NCBI GenBank assembly: GCA_023055425.1 | Contig: JALGPY010000012.1 | Location: 13,692,922-13,756,921, forward strand | Direction: 5' to 3' | Length of the DNA stretch: 64,000 bases | Origin: Linanthus parryae | Lineage: Eukaryota > Streptophyta > Magnoliopsida > Ericales > Polemoniaceae | Shown: positions 1 through 11,978 of the stretch, one piece after another | How positions within the stretch are numbered: position 1 is the stretch's first letter | How the letters are laid out: each line of letters starts with the position of its first letter | Program-made: the position numbers and the translations under genes | The notes under the pieces: generated by a model | Told to the model about the DNA's origin: nothing | Database searches by the model: none | The model's input: only the letters and a program-made list of their open reading frames with translations

Positions 1-1
1 C

Positions 2-842
2 ATATGAGACATGTGAGGCTTGTTTATTGGGAAAAATGACAAAGTCCCCATTCAATAAGAAAGGTGAGAGGACTAGTGAGCAATTGGCACTAGTACATAC
101 TGATGTATGTGGTCCATTTGCCACGCCTTCCAGGGGTGGTTATGTCTACTTCATCACATTTACTGATGATTTCGGTAGATATGGATTTGTATAACTTATG
201 AAGGCCAAATTCGAGTACTTTGAAAGGTTCAAATAATTCAAGAATGAAGTAGAAAAGCAGCTTGGCAAAAGCATTAAGTCCCTACAATCGGATCGTGGAG
301 GAGAATACTTGAGCCAAGAGTTTGACTACTATCTTAGAGAGTGTTGGATAATATCCCAACTCAATCCACCCGGAACGCCACAATGGACTGGCGTGTCCGA
401 GAGGAGAAATCGAACTTTATTATATATGGTTCGATCTATGATGTGTTAAACCGATCTTCCAATATCATTTTGGGGCTACGCTCTATTAAGTGCAGCTTTC
501 ACCATTAACTGTGTTCCATCTAAATCATTCATGAAGACACCACATAAGATTTGGAATGAGAGGCAACCCACAGTGTCGTTCATGAAGATTTGGGGCTGGG
601 ATGTCTATGTAAGACGTTTACAATCAGACAAGCTAGGGCCTAAGTCGGACAAATGTAAATTTGTGGGATACCCTAAGGAAACTAAGGGATATTATTTCTA
701 CAATCCAACTGAGAACAAAGTGTTTGTTGCTCGGACCGGCGTGTTTCTAGAAAGAGAGTTTGTCTCTAAAGAAGCAAGTGAGAGGACTGTAGAACTTGAA
801 GAAGTTTAAGAACCACAAAGCATTGATCCTACTATGGAACAT
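2..842 (+). pseudogene. Copia A pol piece 1: integrase region
   Basis: This is decayed copia integrase. The first bases encode the Cys-rich end of the GAG-pre-integrase/zinc-binding region (CEACLLGK), followed by the catalytic core (THTDVCGPF-like start, SDRGGEYLSQEF block, PQW.GVSERRNRTLL block) and the C-terminal region. The longest open piece is 531-809, from MKTPHKIW to the acidic linker. In-frame stops occur near 194, 234, 448 and 808. The related frames in C and D show the same order without most of these stops. It ends abruptly where element B is inserted, and the reading resumes at 22088 on the other side of B. Confidence 0.9.
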
Positions 843-2134
843 TTTAAGATCAGGTTGTGCAAGGCTTGGAATAGTTCAACTATTTCAAGGCCTTGAATCA
901 GCTTTCCAAGCCTTGAATCAGTTCTCGGAGGTGGCCTTGAAACTAGATTCAAAGCCTTGAAACTACTTAACCTGTGCGAACATTCTCAGGGGGAGTTTTC
1001 TGTAAACTCTCTGAGTTGATTTCCTCTCTATCTTTCATATGTTTGATTCACTTTTATTAGATGATGGAAGACAATTTATTCTAACACGTTTGAACATAGA
1101 ATATCATCTGTTTGACTTTGATATTGCAGGAAATTTTATTTCCAAGATTTGTAGGATTGTTTCCTAAATTGAACTTTTGCAGATTTGGAGATAGTTGGAC
1201 ACTTTGATCTTGTGATCAATGAGATACTTATGACAGCTTCTCAGATTGTTTAAATACAATATCACAACAATATCTCTGAAGATTGTGATCAACTATCCGT
1301 TGGAGAAAGCTGTTAAAGAGAGTCAAAGTTGTTGCCTACAAAATAGGAAGTTGTTGCTGAAAATCTGGGAGGATTTGCAGAGCTTCAAACAGTATAAATG
1401 GAGCTCAGTTTTAAGCAACAAGAGACGAGACTCAACGGGAAAAAGTGAGAGACAAGTTTCTGGATTGACGAAACACCAAAGAAAGAACATCAAACTCTCA
1501 ATCCATTCCACAGAAGTTCATTGCATTCTTCACTGCAGTTTTCTATTCTAAGTGTACTTTTGTATTGAGCTGCATTGGAAGATCATTTTTGTAGTATCTC
1601 TACATCTATTCTCTAGAATTGTTCAAGGTGAACAATAAAGAATTCTTAGTTAATCAGTTAGCTAGAGCAGGTACTAGACATGTTAGGAAAAACCACAAGC
1701 TGTAACAGAGTAAGGGAATTCTTCGTGCTTGAGTTTTAGGGCTTAGCTTTTGATTAATAAGAAGTGAGTTGAAAATCCTGCAGGGATCTAATCCCTGAGG
1801 TAGAGACGTAGGTCCAAGTGGACTGAACTCTATAAATCACTTGTCTCTTGCATTTACAGTTCAGTCTTTTTCATAATATCTGTAGCACACAAAACTGTCT
1901 GTTTTTCAAGGGTTTGAACTTTTTTTCAAGGCCTTGAAAAAGGCTTACTTGCTTTATACAATCAGCATCTCCTCCAAGGGCTTGAACTAGTTTTCAAGGC
2001 CTTGAACATTTTTCTGTTTGCACAAGTTTTCATCTTCCTAGCAAGTTTTGTAAAAAGTTGGCATACTCTATTCAACCCCCCCTCCACTTCTAGAGTATCT
2101 TAGCTGCATTAAAATCTGCATACTCACACTTCCA
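843..2134 (+). repeat. 5' LTR of element B
   Basis: A 1292-bp direct repeat of 20818-22082. It starts TTTAAGATCAGG after TSD AACAT and ends just before the primer site. The canonical TG start is not visible: the 3' copy starts TATAAGATC. It contains several copies of the palindrome TTCAAGGCCTTGAA and near matches (884-897, 1925-1938, 1993-2006). By eye the two LTRs differ at dozens of positions and several small indels, so B is clearly older than C. Confidence 0.88.
884..962. repeat. Palindrome cluster TTCAAGGCCTTGAA in B 5' LTR (U3)
   Basis: A perfect 14-bp palindrome at 884-897 is followed by degenerate copies: TTCCAAGCCTTGAA at 904-917, a half copy near 932-941 and TTCAAAGCCTTGAA at about 948-961. 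Two more perfect copies occur in the same LTR at 1925-1938 and 1993-2006, outside this cluster. The position in the LTR start matches where promoter or enhancer repeats of LTR elements usually lie. Function is inferred only. Confidence 0.8.
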
Positions 2135-2136
2135 AT

Positions 2137-2149
2137 TGGTATCAGAGCT
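2137..2149 (+). promoter_or_regulatory. Primer binding site of B (initiator Met-tRNA)
   Basis: The sequence TGGTATCAGAGC follows the 5' LTR by two bases. It is the usual plant copia primer site, complementary to the 3' end of initiator Met-tRNA. It fixes the LTR end and the + orientation. Confidence 0.9.
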
Positions 2150-2183
2150 TGTATCACTGTATAGATTTAACCATCTTGTGATC

Positions 2184-2844
2184 ATGAGTACTGCAGGTGA
2201 TGGTGGTTTCTCATAGGAAAGAGCTGTTAACAGACCTCCTCCATTTTGTGGAGAAAATTTTGCTCACTGGAAAGCCCTGATGAAAATGTTCATTACTGAT
2301 CAAGATCTAGAGCTTTGGACCATTATCCAAAATGGGCCTCATAATTTCAACACAGAGAAAGATGGGATTAAAACTCCCAAAACAGAAGACTCACTATCCT
2401 CTTCTGAATTAGAGCGATTTTATAGGAACTACAAAGCTATTAACATTTTTTATTTTGCTTTGAGTACAGATGAATTCAACAGGATCTCTGGATGCACAAC
2501 TGCTAAAGAAATCTGGGATAAGTTTGTGGTTACCTTTGAGGGAACCAGTCAAGTCAAGCAAACCAAGATCAACATCTATCTCAGACAGTATGAGCTATTC
2601 AAGATGAATCCAGATGAATCTATCAAAGACATGTTCAAGAGGTTTACAGACATTGTAAGCAACCTTGATTCACTGGGAAAACATTTCTCCAATGAATAAA
2701 AGGTGAGGAAGATATTAAGAAGTCTTCCAAAGGCAAAGTGGGAACCAAAGACTACAGCTATTGAAGAAGCTCAGAATCTCTCAACAATAAACTTGATGAC
2801 CTACAAGGGAAGCTTCTCACACATGAGATATCTTTAAATGAAGC
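2184..2844 (+). pseudogene. B gag, N-terminal part, interrupted by G
   Basis: Copia gag (UBN2-type) starting at ATG 2184. The first codons lead to a stop at 2214, then the frame continues with FCGENFAHWKALMKMF, the usual start of Sirevirus-like gag, and a long open stretch 2280-2699 with the W-D-K-F and Y-L-R-Q-Y-E blocks. Another stop follows (2697-2699). The next residues (KILRSLPKAKW) are still recognisable gag. The frame is cut at GAAGC (2840-2844) by solo LTR G, and it resumes cleanly at 13930 with YGELPDSVKKL. The encoded capsid-like protein would package the element's RNA. This copy is inactive. Confidence 0.87.
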
Positions 2845-3437
2845 TGTAATACCCCGTAATTTTGGGGGTATTTTTAGGAGATTATTGAATATTTTGGGTC
2901 GTTAATAGGATTTATAAAAAAATAGTTTGCATAATTTTTAGGTGTTATATATATTATTTTTTTATACATATATAATTAAGATAATAAAAATAATATTTTT
3001 GTAATTTTTATTTTTATATATTGTTTTTAGTAAAAGTTATAAAATTAGATAGGTTTTTAGTTACTAAAAGTTGTGGGTCGTATAATATTTTTAACGTGTC
3101 CAAAACATCACGTTTTAGTTGTTTTGTTTACGTGTCAACCACCGCGTGACCGGTGCTCCGAGCCACACCGTATTTTTTCTCTAGTCATCTCCTTCATTCA
3201 CCAGGAGACTTCTCTTCTCCTCGTCCCCGACTCCCTCGCCGGCCACCTCTTCTCCGCCTCCAACTACAACACCACCACCAATACAACCCAAATTTCGTCC
3301 CCAATTCAGTCACAATCCACCAAAGACCTAAGATCTCTCTCCAAGAAATTAATTTTGCCCAAATTCATGATTCGAACCCGAAATCCTTCCCGTCGGTTTC
3401 CTCTTCCCGGTCAAACTCTCTTCACGAAGGCTATAAA

Positions 3438-4835
3438 TGTAGGGTTTTGATTCATGGATCGCGCAACGGAAGCATAATCAAACAAATAAACCATGCAAAA
3501 CCCTCCAAGGATCACAAGTCTAGATGCATAACGATAGTAAAGGTAAGAAATCATAAACACACCTTTGGGTTCTCCTTGATGACTTCAAACGCGAATAGTG
3601 TCACGTTCTCTATAGTTGATCCACGCCTAGAGTTGATCCTAGATCTCCCAAACTCCTTGGTGCTAGCCCGGAATAAGAGGAGGGTGAAGGAATCACGCAA
3701 AACGAGACAAAAGAGGGGCTTCGGCCCTCTTTTGGCCGACGGGGTGAGGGCGGCGGCAAGGGGGGCGGGTCGGCCTCCTTGTTGCTTGCTCTCTCTCCTT
3801 TTGTTCTCTCCCACTCTTGTTATGTTCACTAATGATCATAAGTTATGGGGAAGGAAGGAAGGAGGGTCCTTTATATAGTCCAACAACTCCTTGTTAACTA
3901 CCTAAAGGACTTATTCTAGTCCAACTTGAATTCAATTTAGTCCCTTCCTTGCAAATTAGTCCCTACTAAGTTTGCAAGGGTTTGCAAAGTGATCCTTCTA
4001 ATTAATTAATCCAATTAATTAATTCCCAAATCTAGTTCAACTCTATATAGCGTGTGACCCCATAGGTTCTATCTAGTTGGTAGCAACTATTTGCTAATAT
4101 GGAGCGGTTTCTAGCAAAACATCCATTCTAGCCAACTAATAGAATAGTCATCTTGACAACCTTTGTACAAGTAATTGTCTCATCCCTTTGCCTCCATATC
4201 CGGATTGGACACGAGACATACAAGTCACACTCGTATATCCAATCCATAGTTTCTTGATCCATGGGAATAGCCTTATTCGTGCAAATAACATCAATATCCT
4301 ATATTGATTTATTTGAGTCTGGCCAGACATTCTATAAGCACTATCCCTCGAGTGGCCTAGGATATTTGCTCCCGTTATGTGGGAGGGGCAAATCCTCTCT
4401 ACGTCCACTACGATCTCTAAGCTTGCTTCTCATTGTATCCAGTACACGCCTTTATAACTACCCAGTTACGGTGTAGCGTTTAACGCTACCAAGATCACAA
4501 TGATCCACAACTAGAATATCTAGTGACTTCAAGTCTAAGGATGACAATACCATTGCACCGCGAGAAGCACTTGTGACTCAACATAACATGTATGTAGCCT
4601 TCTCGGAGATGGGTCAATCCAGTGCAACATTCCGTAATGCACACCTATGTGTTGGATCGTGATATCTCCATATCAATCCAACCCCATACTAGTCTATAGA
4701 TGATTGTCCCATTAATCATTATACTTGACTAGGGATATTTAAGATAAACAACACAATTGTAAATCTAAGGACTTCATTATATTAAATATCCAATAAATAA
4801 TAAATGAATTTTCTATCCATATACAAATTCATATC
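3438..4835 (-). repeat. 3' LTR of copia C, inner end deleted
   Basis: Almost identical to 10444-11875 but stops at ...AAATTCAT and runs straight into the pol end. About 40 bp of LTR terminus plus the polypurine tract, present at the matching place in D (50250-50303), are missing. On the - strand a TATA-like CTATATAAAGGA (3868-3879) precedes the presumed transcription start. A GC-rich stem GGCCGAC/GTCGGCC (3734-3740 and 3769-3775) lies downstream in the R/U5 part. Confidence 0.92.
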
Positions 4836-7800
4836 AATCTGGCGCATCTCGTATGCCCATACTCCTAGTGTTCCCTTCATGCTTCCACTGCGTGAGAGGC
4901 TTCGTAAGCGGGTCTGACAGATTATCATTTGTAGGAATCTTGCATATCCGAACGTCTCCTCTATCGATAATATCTCGAATCAGATGAAACTTCCTGAGCA
5001 CGTGCTTGGACTTCTGGTGCGATCTTGGTTCCTTTGATTGCGCGATCGCCCCAGTGTTGTCACAGAACAACTCCACTGGATCCGCAATGCTAGGGACCAC
5101 ACCAAGTTCAGAAACAAACTTTCTGATCCAAACAGCTTCCTTTGCTGCGCCATTTGCAGCAATGTACTCAGCCTCTGTTGTAGAATCAGCTACCGTCTCT
5201 TGCTTGGAACTCTTCCAGCTCACCGCTGCTCCATTCAGGCAAAACACTTTCCGGACTGTGATCTAAAGTCATCTCTGTCGGTTTGGAAGCTTGCATCAGT
5301 GTAACCCCTTACACGCAACTCTTCCTCACCGCCAAATATCAAGAAAGCATCCTTAGTTCTTCTCAAGTACTTTAGGATGTTCTTGACTGCAATCCAGTGA
5401 CTCTCACCCGGATTGGATTGGTATCTGCTTGTCATACTCAAGGCATATGAGACATCTGGTCTAGTACATAACATGGCGTACAAGATAGATCCTATGGCCG
5501 AGGCATAGGGAATCCTACTCATGCGTTCCTTCTCAATCACATTGGAAGGACAACCACTCTTCGAAAGAGTGATCCCATGTGACATGGGCAAGAATCCCTT
5601 CTTGGAATCTTGCATGTTGAACCGTTTCAACACCTTCTCAATATATGTACTTTGACTTAGGCCTAGCAACCTCTTAGATCTATCTCTATAGATCTTTATA
5701 CCGAGTATATAGGCTGCTTCCCCTAAGTCCTTCATTGAGAAACACTTTCCTAGCCAATCTTTCACAGATTGCAGCATAGGAATGTCGTTTCCAATGAGAA
5801 GTATGTCGTCCACATACAAGACCAGAAAAGCTACAGAGCTCCCACTAACCTTCTTGTAGACACAAGACTCATCTTTGTTTCTGATGAAGCCAAACTCTTT
5901 GACCACTTCATCAAAACGTCGATTCCAACTCCTAGAAGCTTGCTTCAATCCATAAATGGATCGTTGCAGCTTACAGACTTTGTTGGCTTGCTTTGGATCC
6001 TCAAAACCCTCCGGCTGTATCATATACACGTCCTCGAGGAGATTCCCATAAAGGAATGTTGTTTTGACATCCATCTGCCAAATCTCATAGTCGTAGTATG
6101 CTGCAATTGCAAGTAGGATTCGGATGGATTTGGTCATAGCGACTGGTGAAAAGGTTTCATCATAGTCAATACCATGAATCTGTCTGAATCCTTTAGCCAC
6201 CAATCGGCCCTTATAGGTAATCACATTACCATCCATGTCGATCTTCTTCTTGAAGACCCACTTGCACCCTATGGGCCGCGCCCCATCGGGTGGTTCCACC
6301 AAAGTCCATACTTTGTTGGTATACATGGATTCCATCTCGAATCTGATGGCTTCCAGCCACCTATGGCCTCCTCATAGGTAGTAGGCTCATCATCTATGAG
6401 CATCGTGTCACCGGAATCCGTTACGAGAAGTCCATACCTCTCGGGTTCCTGGCGCACTCTACTAGATCTACGAAGCTCTTGTGTTACCTGAACAGGTGGC
6501 TCCACAACCGCTTGTGATTCCTGTTCCTGTTCCATAATCGGTTCAGTGATTTGTGGTTCTTGAACTTCTTCAAGATCTACATTCCTCCCACTTGCTTCTT
6601 TAGAGACAAATTCTCTTTCTAGAAACACGCCGGTCCGAGCAACAAACACTTTGTTCTCAGTTGGATTGTAGAAGTAGTATCCCTTAGTTTCCTTAGGGTA
6701 CCCCACAAACTTACACTTATCCGATTTGGGCCCTAGCTTGTCTGATTGTAAACGTTTTACATAGACATCGCAGCCCCAAATCCTCATGAACGACAGTGTG
6801 GGACGCCTCCCACTCCACATCTCATATGGTGTCTTCATGAATGATTAAAATGGAACACGGTTAATGGTGAAAGCTGCACTTAATAGAGCGTAGCCCCAAA
6901 ATGATAATGGAAGATCGGTTTGACACATCATAGATCGAACCATATCCAATAGGGTTCGATTCCTCCTCTCGGACACGCCATTCCATTGTGGCGTTCCGGG
7001 TGGAGTGAGTTGGGACACGATCCCACACTCTCTAAGATAGTCGTCAAACTCTTGGCTCAAGTATTCTCCTCCACGATCCGATCGTAGAGCCTTGATACTT
7101 TTGCCAAGTTGCTTCTCTACTTCATTCTTGAATTCTTTGAACACTTCAAAGGATTCGGATTTTGCCCTCATAAGGTACACAAATCCATATCTACTGTAAT
7201 CATCAGTAAATGTAATGAAGTAGACATAACCACCCCTGGAAGGCGTGGCAAATGGCCCACACACATCGGTATGTATGAGCGTCAATTGCTCACTAGTCCT
7301 CTCACCTTTATTATTGAAAGGGGACTTTGTCATTTTTCCCAATAAACAAGCCTCACATGTCTCATATGATTCAAAATCAAATGAGTCTAGTAATCCATCC
7401 TTATGGAGTCTAGATACACATTTCTCATTTATGTGGCCTAAACGACATTGCCATAAATAAGCAGGATTTAAATCATTTATTCTAATCCGCTTGGTATTAA
7501 TGTTGTAGACAGGATTGCTTAGATCAAGGACATAAAGTCCATTAAATAATTGCGCACTAAAATAGTGAATATTATTCAAATAAAAGGAACAACAATTGTT
7601 CTTTATTGAAATAATAAAACCTTCCTTGTCCAAACAAGAAATAGAAATAATGTTTCTGCTCATAGCAGGCACAAAATAGCAATTATTTAATTCTAATACT
7701 AATCCTGAAGGCAGAGATAGCTCGCACACGCCTAGGGCCAACGCAGCAACCTTTGCTCCATTCCCAACGCGTAGATCTACCTCCCCTTTAGCCAATCTTT

Positions 7801-8758
7801 TAATTCTCTTTAGATCCTGCATATTTCGACAAATATGATATCCACATCCAGTATCTAATACCCATGATGTAGAGACAGTTAAATTGACATCTACAACAAA
7901 AATACCTGGTGGTGGTGGAATCACTATTCCAAGCCTCTTGTCCTCCAGATATTTTGGGCAGTTCCTCCTCCAGTGTCCAGGTTGACTGCAGTAGTGACAC
8001 TCACCCTTAGTCACGAACTTGGCAATGCCACCAACAGGCTTAAGGGCTTGTTCCTTGGACTTGGCAACTGACTTGCCTTTGCCCTTGGAGGAAGAGGCAA
8101 ACCTTTTGCCCTTTCCTTTCTGCACCATCATAATGGCCTTCCCCTTACCCTTGTTGATGCTCTGTTCAGCCGTCCTCAACATGTTGAGCAAATCTGGCAG
8201 TGGTTTAACGATCTCGTTCATGTTATAGTTCATAATGAACTGTCCATAACTCTCGGGCAACGATTGCAACACGAGATCGGTTGCCAACTCTTGGCCGACC
8301 GGGAACCCAAGCCGGGCGAGATTCTCCAAGTACCCGATCATTCGGAGTACATGGGGTCCCACCAGGTTCCCTTCTGCCAGGTGACATTTGAACAGTGCCT
8401 TTGAGACCTCATACCTCTCTACCCTCTCCTGCTCTTGGAAGAGCTGCTTTAGATGTTCGATCATATCGAGAGCATTCATGTTTTCGTGTTGCTTCTGAAG
8501 CTCAGAAGTCATGGTGCAAAGCATTAGGCAGGCCGCATCATTAGCGTCATCAACACGCTTTTGATACGCCTTTAAGGCAGCAGGTGTCTGGTTCTCTGGA
8601 CCTTCTGGAACATGCTCCTCTATTTCGTACAGTTTCTTCTCTTGCTTGAGAACAATTCTCAAGTTTCTATACCAATCAAGAAAGTTGGTTCCAGAGATCT
8701 TGTCCTTCTCAAGGACAGATCGTAGGGAATGTTGTGAACTCGATGAGTTGTTTGCCAT
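4836..8758 (-). pseudogene. C gag-pol polyprotein, broken
   Basis: The likely start is ATG at 8756-8758 (MANNSSSSQ), since residues upstream in the open frame fall in the leader. Domains in order: gag (DWYRNLRIVLKQEKK block), CCHC zinc knuckle CHYCSQPGHWRRNC near 7965-8008, aspartic protease with DTG (WVLDTGCG), HHCC and integrase core, RT with YVDD at 5806-5817, RNase H. The first frame runs open to 6845, where a K codon of the D copy is a stop. The frame 6269-6838 ends at a deletion of about 20 bp near 6360. RT runs 6335 to 5235 and is shifted into the RNase H frame near 5245. It would supply the particle, protease, integrase and RT of its family. Lineage (Angela/Tork-like) is tentative. 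Confidence 0.93.
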
Positions 8759-10426
8759 TTGGTATTCTACAAAAGGGAAAATACGCAAGTTTTTAGTATT
8801 TGTGAATTTTTGACTATATTTAATAATGGCTAGTTTATTAAATATAGCTCCCACTATTTTTCTACGGATTAATAACCCTCAAGATATTAATGCGGAAAAT
8901 ATCCTTATATTTTCTAGTGGGCCAAGATCCATCTTTCATCTCCTTATGAGCTTGCTTTGGCAAGTCACCCATAATTTGACTACTTTAGGTAGAAACAATT
9001 CCAATTGCATCCCATATGCAACTCTTGGTTCAATTGGGCAAATAACTCCTTATTTATCCATCCATATGGATAATCCCAATTGATTGCCTCTAGGTTTCTT
9101 AATTAAATTAATAGCCTAGTTGTGTTCAACCTCTTATCTAAACAATTGCACATTGTTACGTGCCATCGCATTCCATCATTATGAATCAAGTCGCCATGCT
9201 TTGGCACGCACGAGCTTGGTAAATAATGATGATAATGAGTGTTTAAATAACGAGAAGGCAAGAACACAATATTTGAAATTTGAGGGATTTTAAATTCAAT
9301 TTTTAATTGTTTTTGTTGATCAATATCAACTAATCTATCTATTTGAGTTTGGGCACAACTCCAAATAATAGATCCGGGTTGTCTAATTATCTTATTATCC
9401 TAATTGCATGCATCATCCATACACCAACCACACAAATAATAAGACAATAAATAAACAACCACATAACAGAAATTAAACGTGATGTGGATATGGCCTTTTT
9501 CTAGACTAAGATAATTCCAAGCCAATGGAATTATCTATGAACCCTTAGCAAACACATCTCCATGCGTCTTGATCTCTTGGTCCATCCTTCATAGTCATGT
9601 GGAATGCTCCATGCTCCATGCTCCATCTTTTGTGGCTTCTTTGGCTTTGGGCTTCTTTTTCTCCAATCTTGGCTAACAATCTACTTTATCTAGCACTAGC
9701 TAATATCTATACTAAATAAAATAAATCTCACAAGTTGAGAAAAAAATGGCACGCAGGCCATAAAACCCTAATTAATTATTACAATTAATTGATCAGCTCG
9801 CAGGCCGTAAAATCAAACCACAAAATTAAACATCCACATCAAACCACATCCTAAGGCCATATCCAATCACCATGCGATTTGCGCATAAACAGTTAAAATC
9901 CAATTTTAACGCGCTTGGTCAATTTTAATTGATTTTAGGATTTCTAGGGTTAAAACGGTCCATGGGCCCAACAATCCAATTGCCCGGGCCCATTAAAGTG
10001 AACCACAAGGCCCTAGGGCCGGCCCGGCCCAAAACCCGCAAGCTAGGCCCGCGGGTTAGGGCCGCCCGGCCCCTTAGGGCGGCCAAGCTTGGGCGGCAAG
10101 CAAGGGGGGCGGTCCCTAGGGGGCCGAACCTCCTCTTGGGAGTTGTTTCCAAAACAACTCCCTTGCTTGGAGCCCAAGTTTGGTTGTTTCCTTGTTTTGG
10201 GAGAACTCCTTTTTCCCCAAGGATGCCCAAACCCTAGATCTAAGATCCTAAAATTTCTCAAACTCACCAATTCATGCATCCAATGCAAAAATTGGATATT
10301 GTTATGAGTAATTATTGACAAATTGCATCCCATGCTTGATTTGTCTTGTTCTACGCGATAAACAATCAAATTAAGGTGTAAAACAACAAGAATGTAACAC
10401 ATAAACTACGTTTATGCTCTATGACC
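8759..10426 (-). other. C 5' leader, with GC-rich block
   Basis: About 1.67 kb of non-coding leader between the primer site and gag, matched along its length by D (54242-55907). A G+C-rich block at about 9960-10135, rich in GGCCC and GGGCC, is flanked by AT-rich DNA and has open frames on both strands that are composition artefacts. Such a leader could fold strongly and act in packaging or translation; that is inference. An 85-codon antisense frame (8826-9083) is also present in D. Confidence 0.75.
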
Positions 10427-10443
10427 TGTGGCTCTAATACCAC
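10427..10443 (-). promoter_or_regulatory. Primer binding site of copia C
   Basis: On the - strand TGGTATTAGAGCCACAGG follows the 5' LTR end (CCCTACA) directly. It is complementary to the 3' end of Met-tRNA, as in D (55908-55925). Confidence 0.88.
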
Positions 10444-11875
10444 TGTAGGGTTTTGATTCATGGATCGCGCAACGGAAGCATAATCAAACAAATAAACCAT
10501 GCAAAACCCTCCAAGGATCACAAGTCTAGATGCATAACGATAGTAAAGGTAAGAAATCATAAACACACCTTTGGGTTCTCCTTGATGACTTCAAACGCGA
10601 ATAGTGTCACGTTCTCTATAGTTGATCCACGCCTAGAGTTGATCCTAGATCTCCCAAACTCCTTGGTGCTAGCCCGGAATAAGAGGAGGGTGAAGGAATC
10701 ACGCAAAACGAGACAAAAGAGGGGCTTTGGCCCTCTTTTAGCCGACGGGGTGAGGGCGGCGGCAAGGGGGGCGGGTCGGCCTCCTTGTTGCTTGCTCTCT
10801 CTCCTTTTGTTCTCTCCCACTCTTGTTATGTTCACTAATGAGCATAGGTTATGGGGAAGGAAGGAAGGAGGGTCCTTTATATAGTCCAACAACTCCTTGT
10901 TAACTACCTAAAGGACTTATTCTAGTCCAACTAGAATTCAATTTAGTCCCTTCCTTGCAAATTAGTCCCTACTAAGTTTGCAAGGGTTTGCAAAGTGATC
11001 CTTCTAATTAATTAATCCAATTAATTAATTCCCAAATCTAGTTCAACTCTATATAGCGTGTGACCCCATAGGTTCTATCTAGTTGGTAGCAACTATTTGC
11101 TAATATGGAGCGGTTTCTAGCAAAACATCCATTCTAGCCAACTAATAGAATAGTCATCTTGACAACCTTTGTACAAGTAATTGTCTCATCCCTTTGCCTC
11201 CATATCCGGATTGGACACGAGACATACAAGTCACACTCGTATATCCAATCCATAGTTTCTTGATCCATGGGAATAGCCTTATTCGTGCAAATAACATCAA
11301 TATCCTATATTGATTTATTTGAGTCTGGCCAGACATTCTATAAGCACTATCCCTCGAGTGGCCTAGGATATTTGCTCCCGTTATGTGGGAGGGGCAAATC
11401 CTCTCTACGTCCACTACGATCTCTAAGCTTGCTTCTCATTGTATCCAGTACACGCCTTTATAACTACCCAGTTACGGTGTAGCGTTTAACGCTACCAAGA
11501 TCACAATGATCCACAACTAGAATATCTAGTGACTTCAAGTCTAAGGATGACAATACCATTGCACCGCGAGAAGCACTTGTGACTCAACATAACATGTATG
11601 TAGCCTTCTCGGAGATGGGTCAATCCAGTGCAACATTCCGTAATGCACACCTATGTGTTGGATCGTGATATCTCCATATCAATCCAACCCCATACTAGTC
11701 TATAGATGATTGTCCCATTAATCATTATACTTGACTAGGGATATTTAAGATAAACAACACAATTGTAAATCTAAGGACTTCATTATATTAAATATCCAAT
11801 AAATAATAAATGAATTTTCTAGCCATATACAAATTCATACTAAACTAGATTGCCTCTAGGGCATCTATTCCAACA
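10444..11875 (-). repeat. 5' LTR of copia C
   Basis: A complete 1432-bp LTR reading TGTTGGAATAGATGCCC...CCCTACA on the - strand, followed by TSD ATAAA. It has the same TATA-like box (- strand, about 10874-10885) and GC stem as the other copies. It differs from the C 3' LTR at about six positions. Confidence 0.94.
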
Positions 11876-11978
11876 ATAAAAACCCACCTGAGAATGCCCT
11901 TTATCTCACACCAAACTCACTGTCTCGAGCTCTCCCTTCGCTGCCCTGTTTCGCCGAAGAGAACCCAACCGAGAAAAC

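Larger units (their letters stand above)
3438..11875 (-). mobile_element. Copia element C (young, coding-defective)
   Basis: A full-length Ty1/copia element on the - strand: 5' LTR at the right (10444-11875), primer site, about 1.7-kb leader, gag-pol (8758 to about 4836) and 3' LTR at the left. The TSD is ATAAA (3433-3437 and 11876-11880). The two LTRs differ at only about six positions over some 1.4 kb by eye, so the insertion is recent. Despite that, gag-pol has a nonsense codon, a roughly 20-bp deletion and a frameshift, and the 3' LTR has lost its outer end and the polypurine tract. It is the innermost layer of stack 1 and closely related to A, D and E. Confidence 0.93.

Noticed and set aside
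3073..3878. Two overlapping + strand frames of 125 and 241 codons
   Set aside because: They cross the G/C border at 3438 and so are chance frames over an insertion junction in CT-rich LTR DNA.
9925..10402. Open frames on both strands in a GC-rich block
   Set aside because: Low-complexity Arg/Gly/Pro composition, open on both strands at once. Part of the copia leader, not genes.
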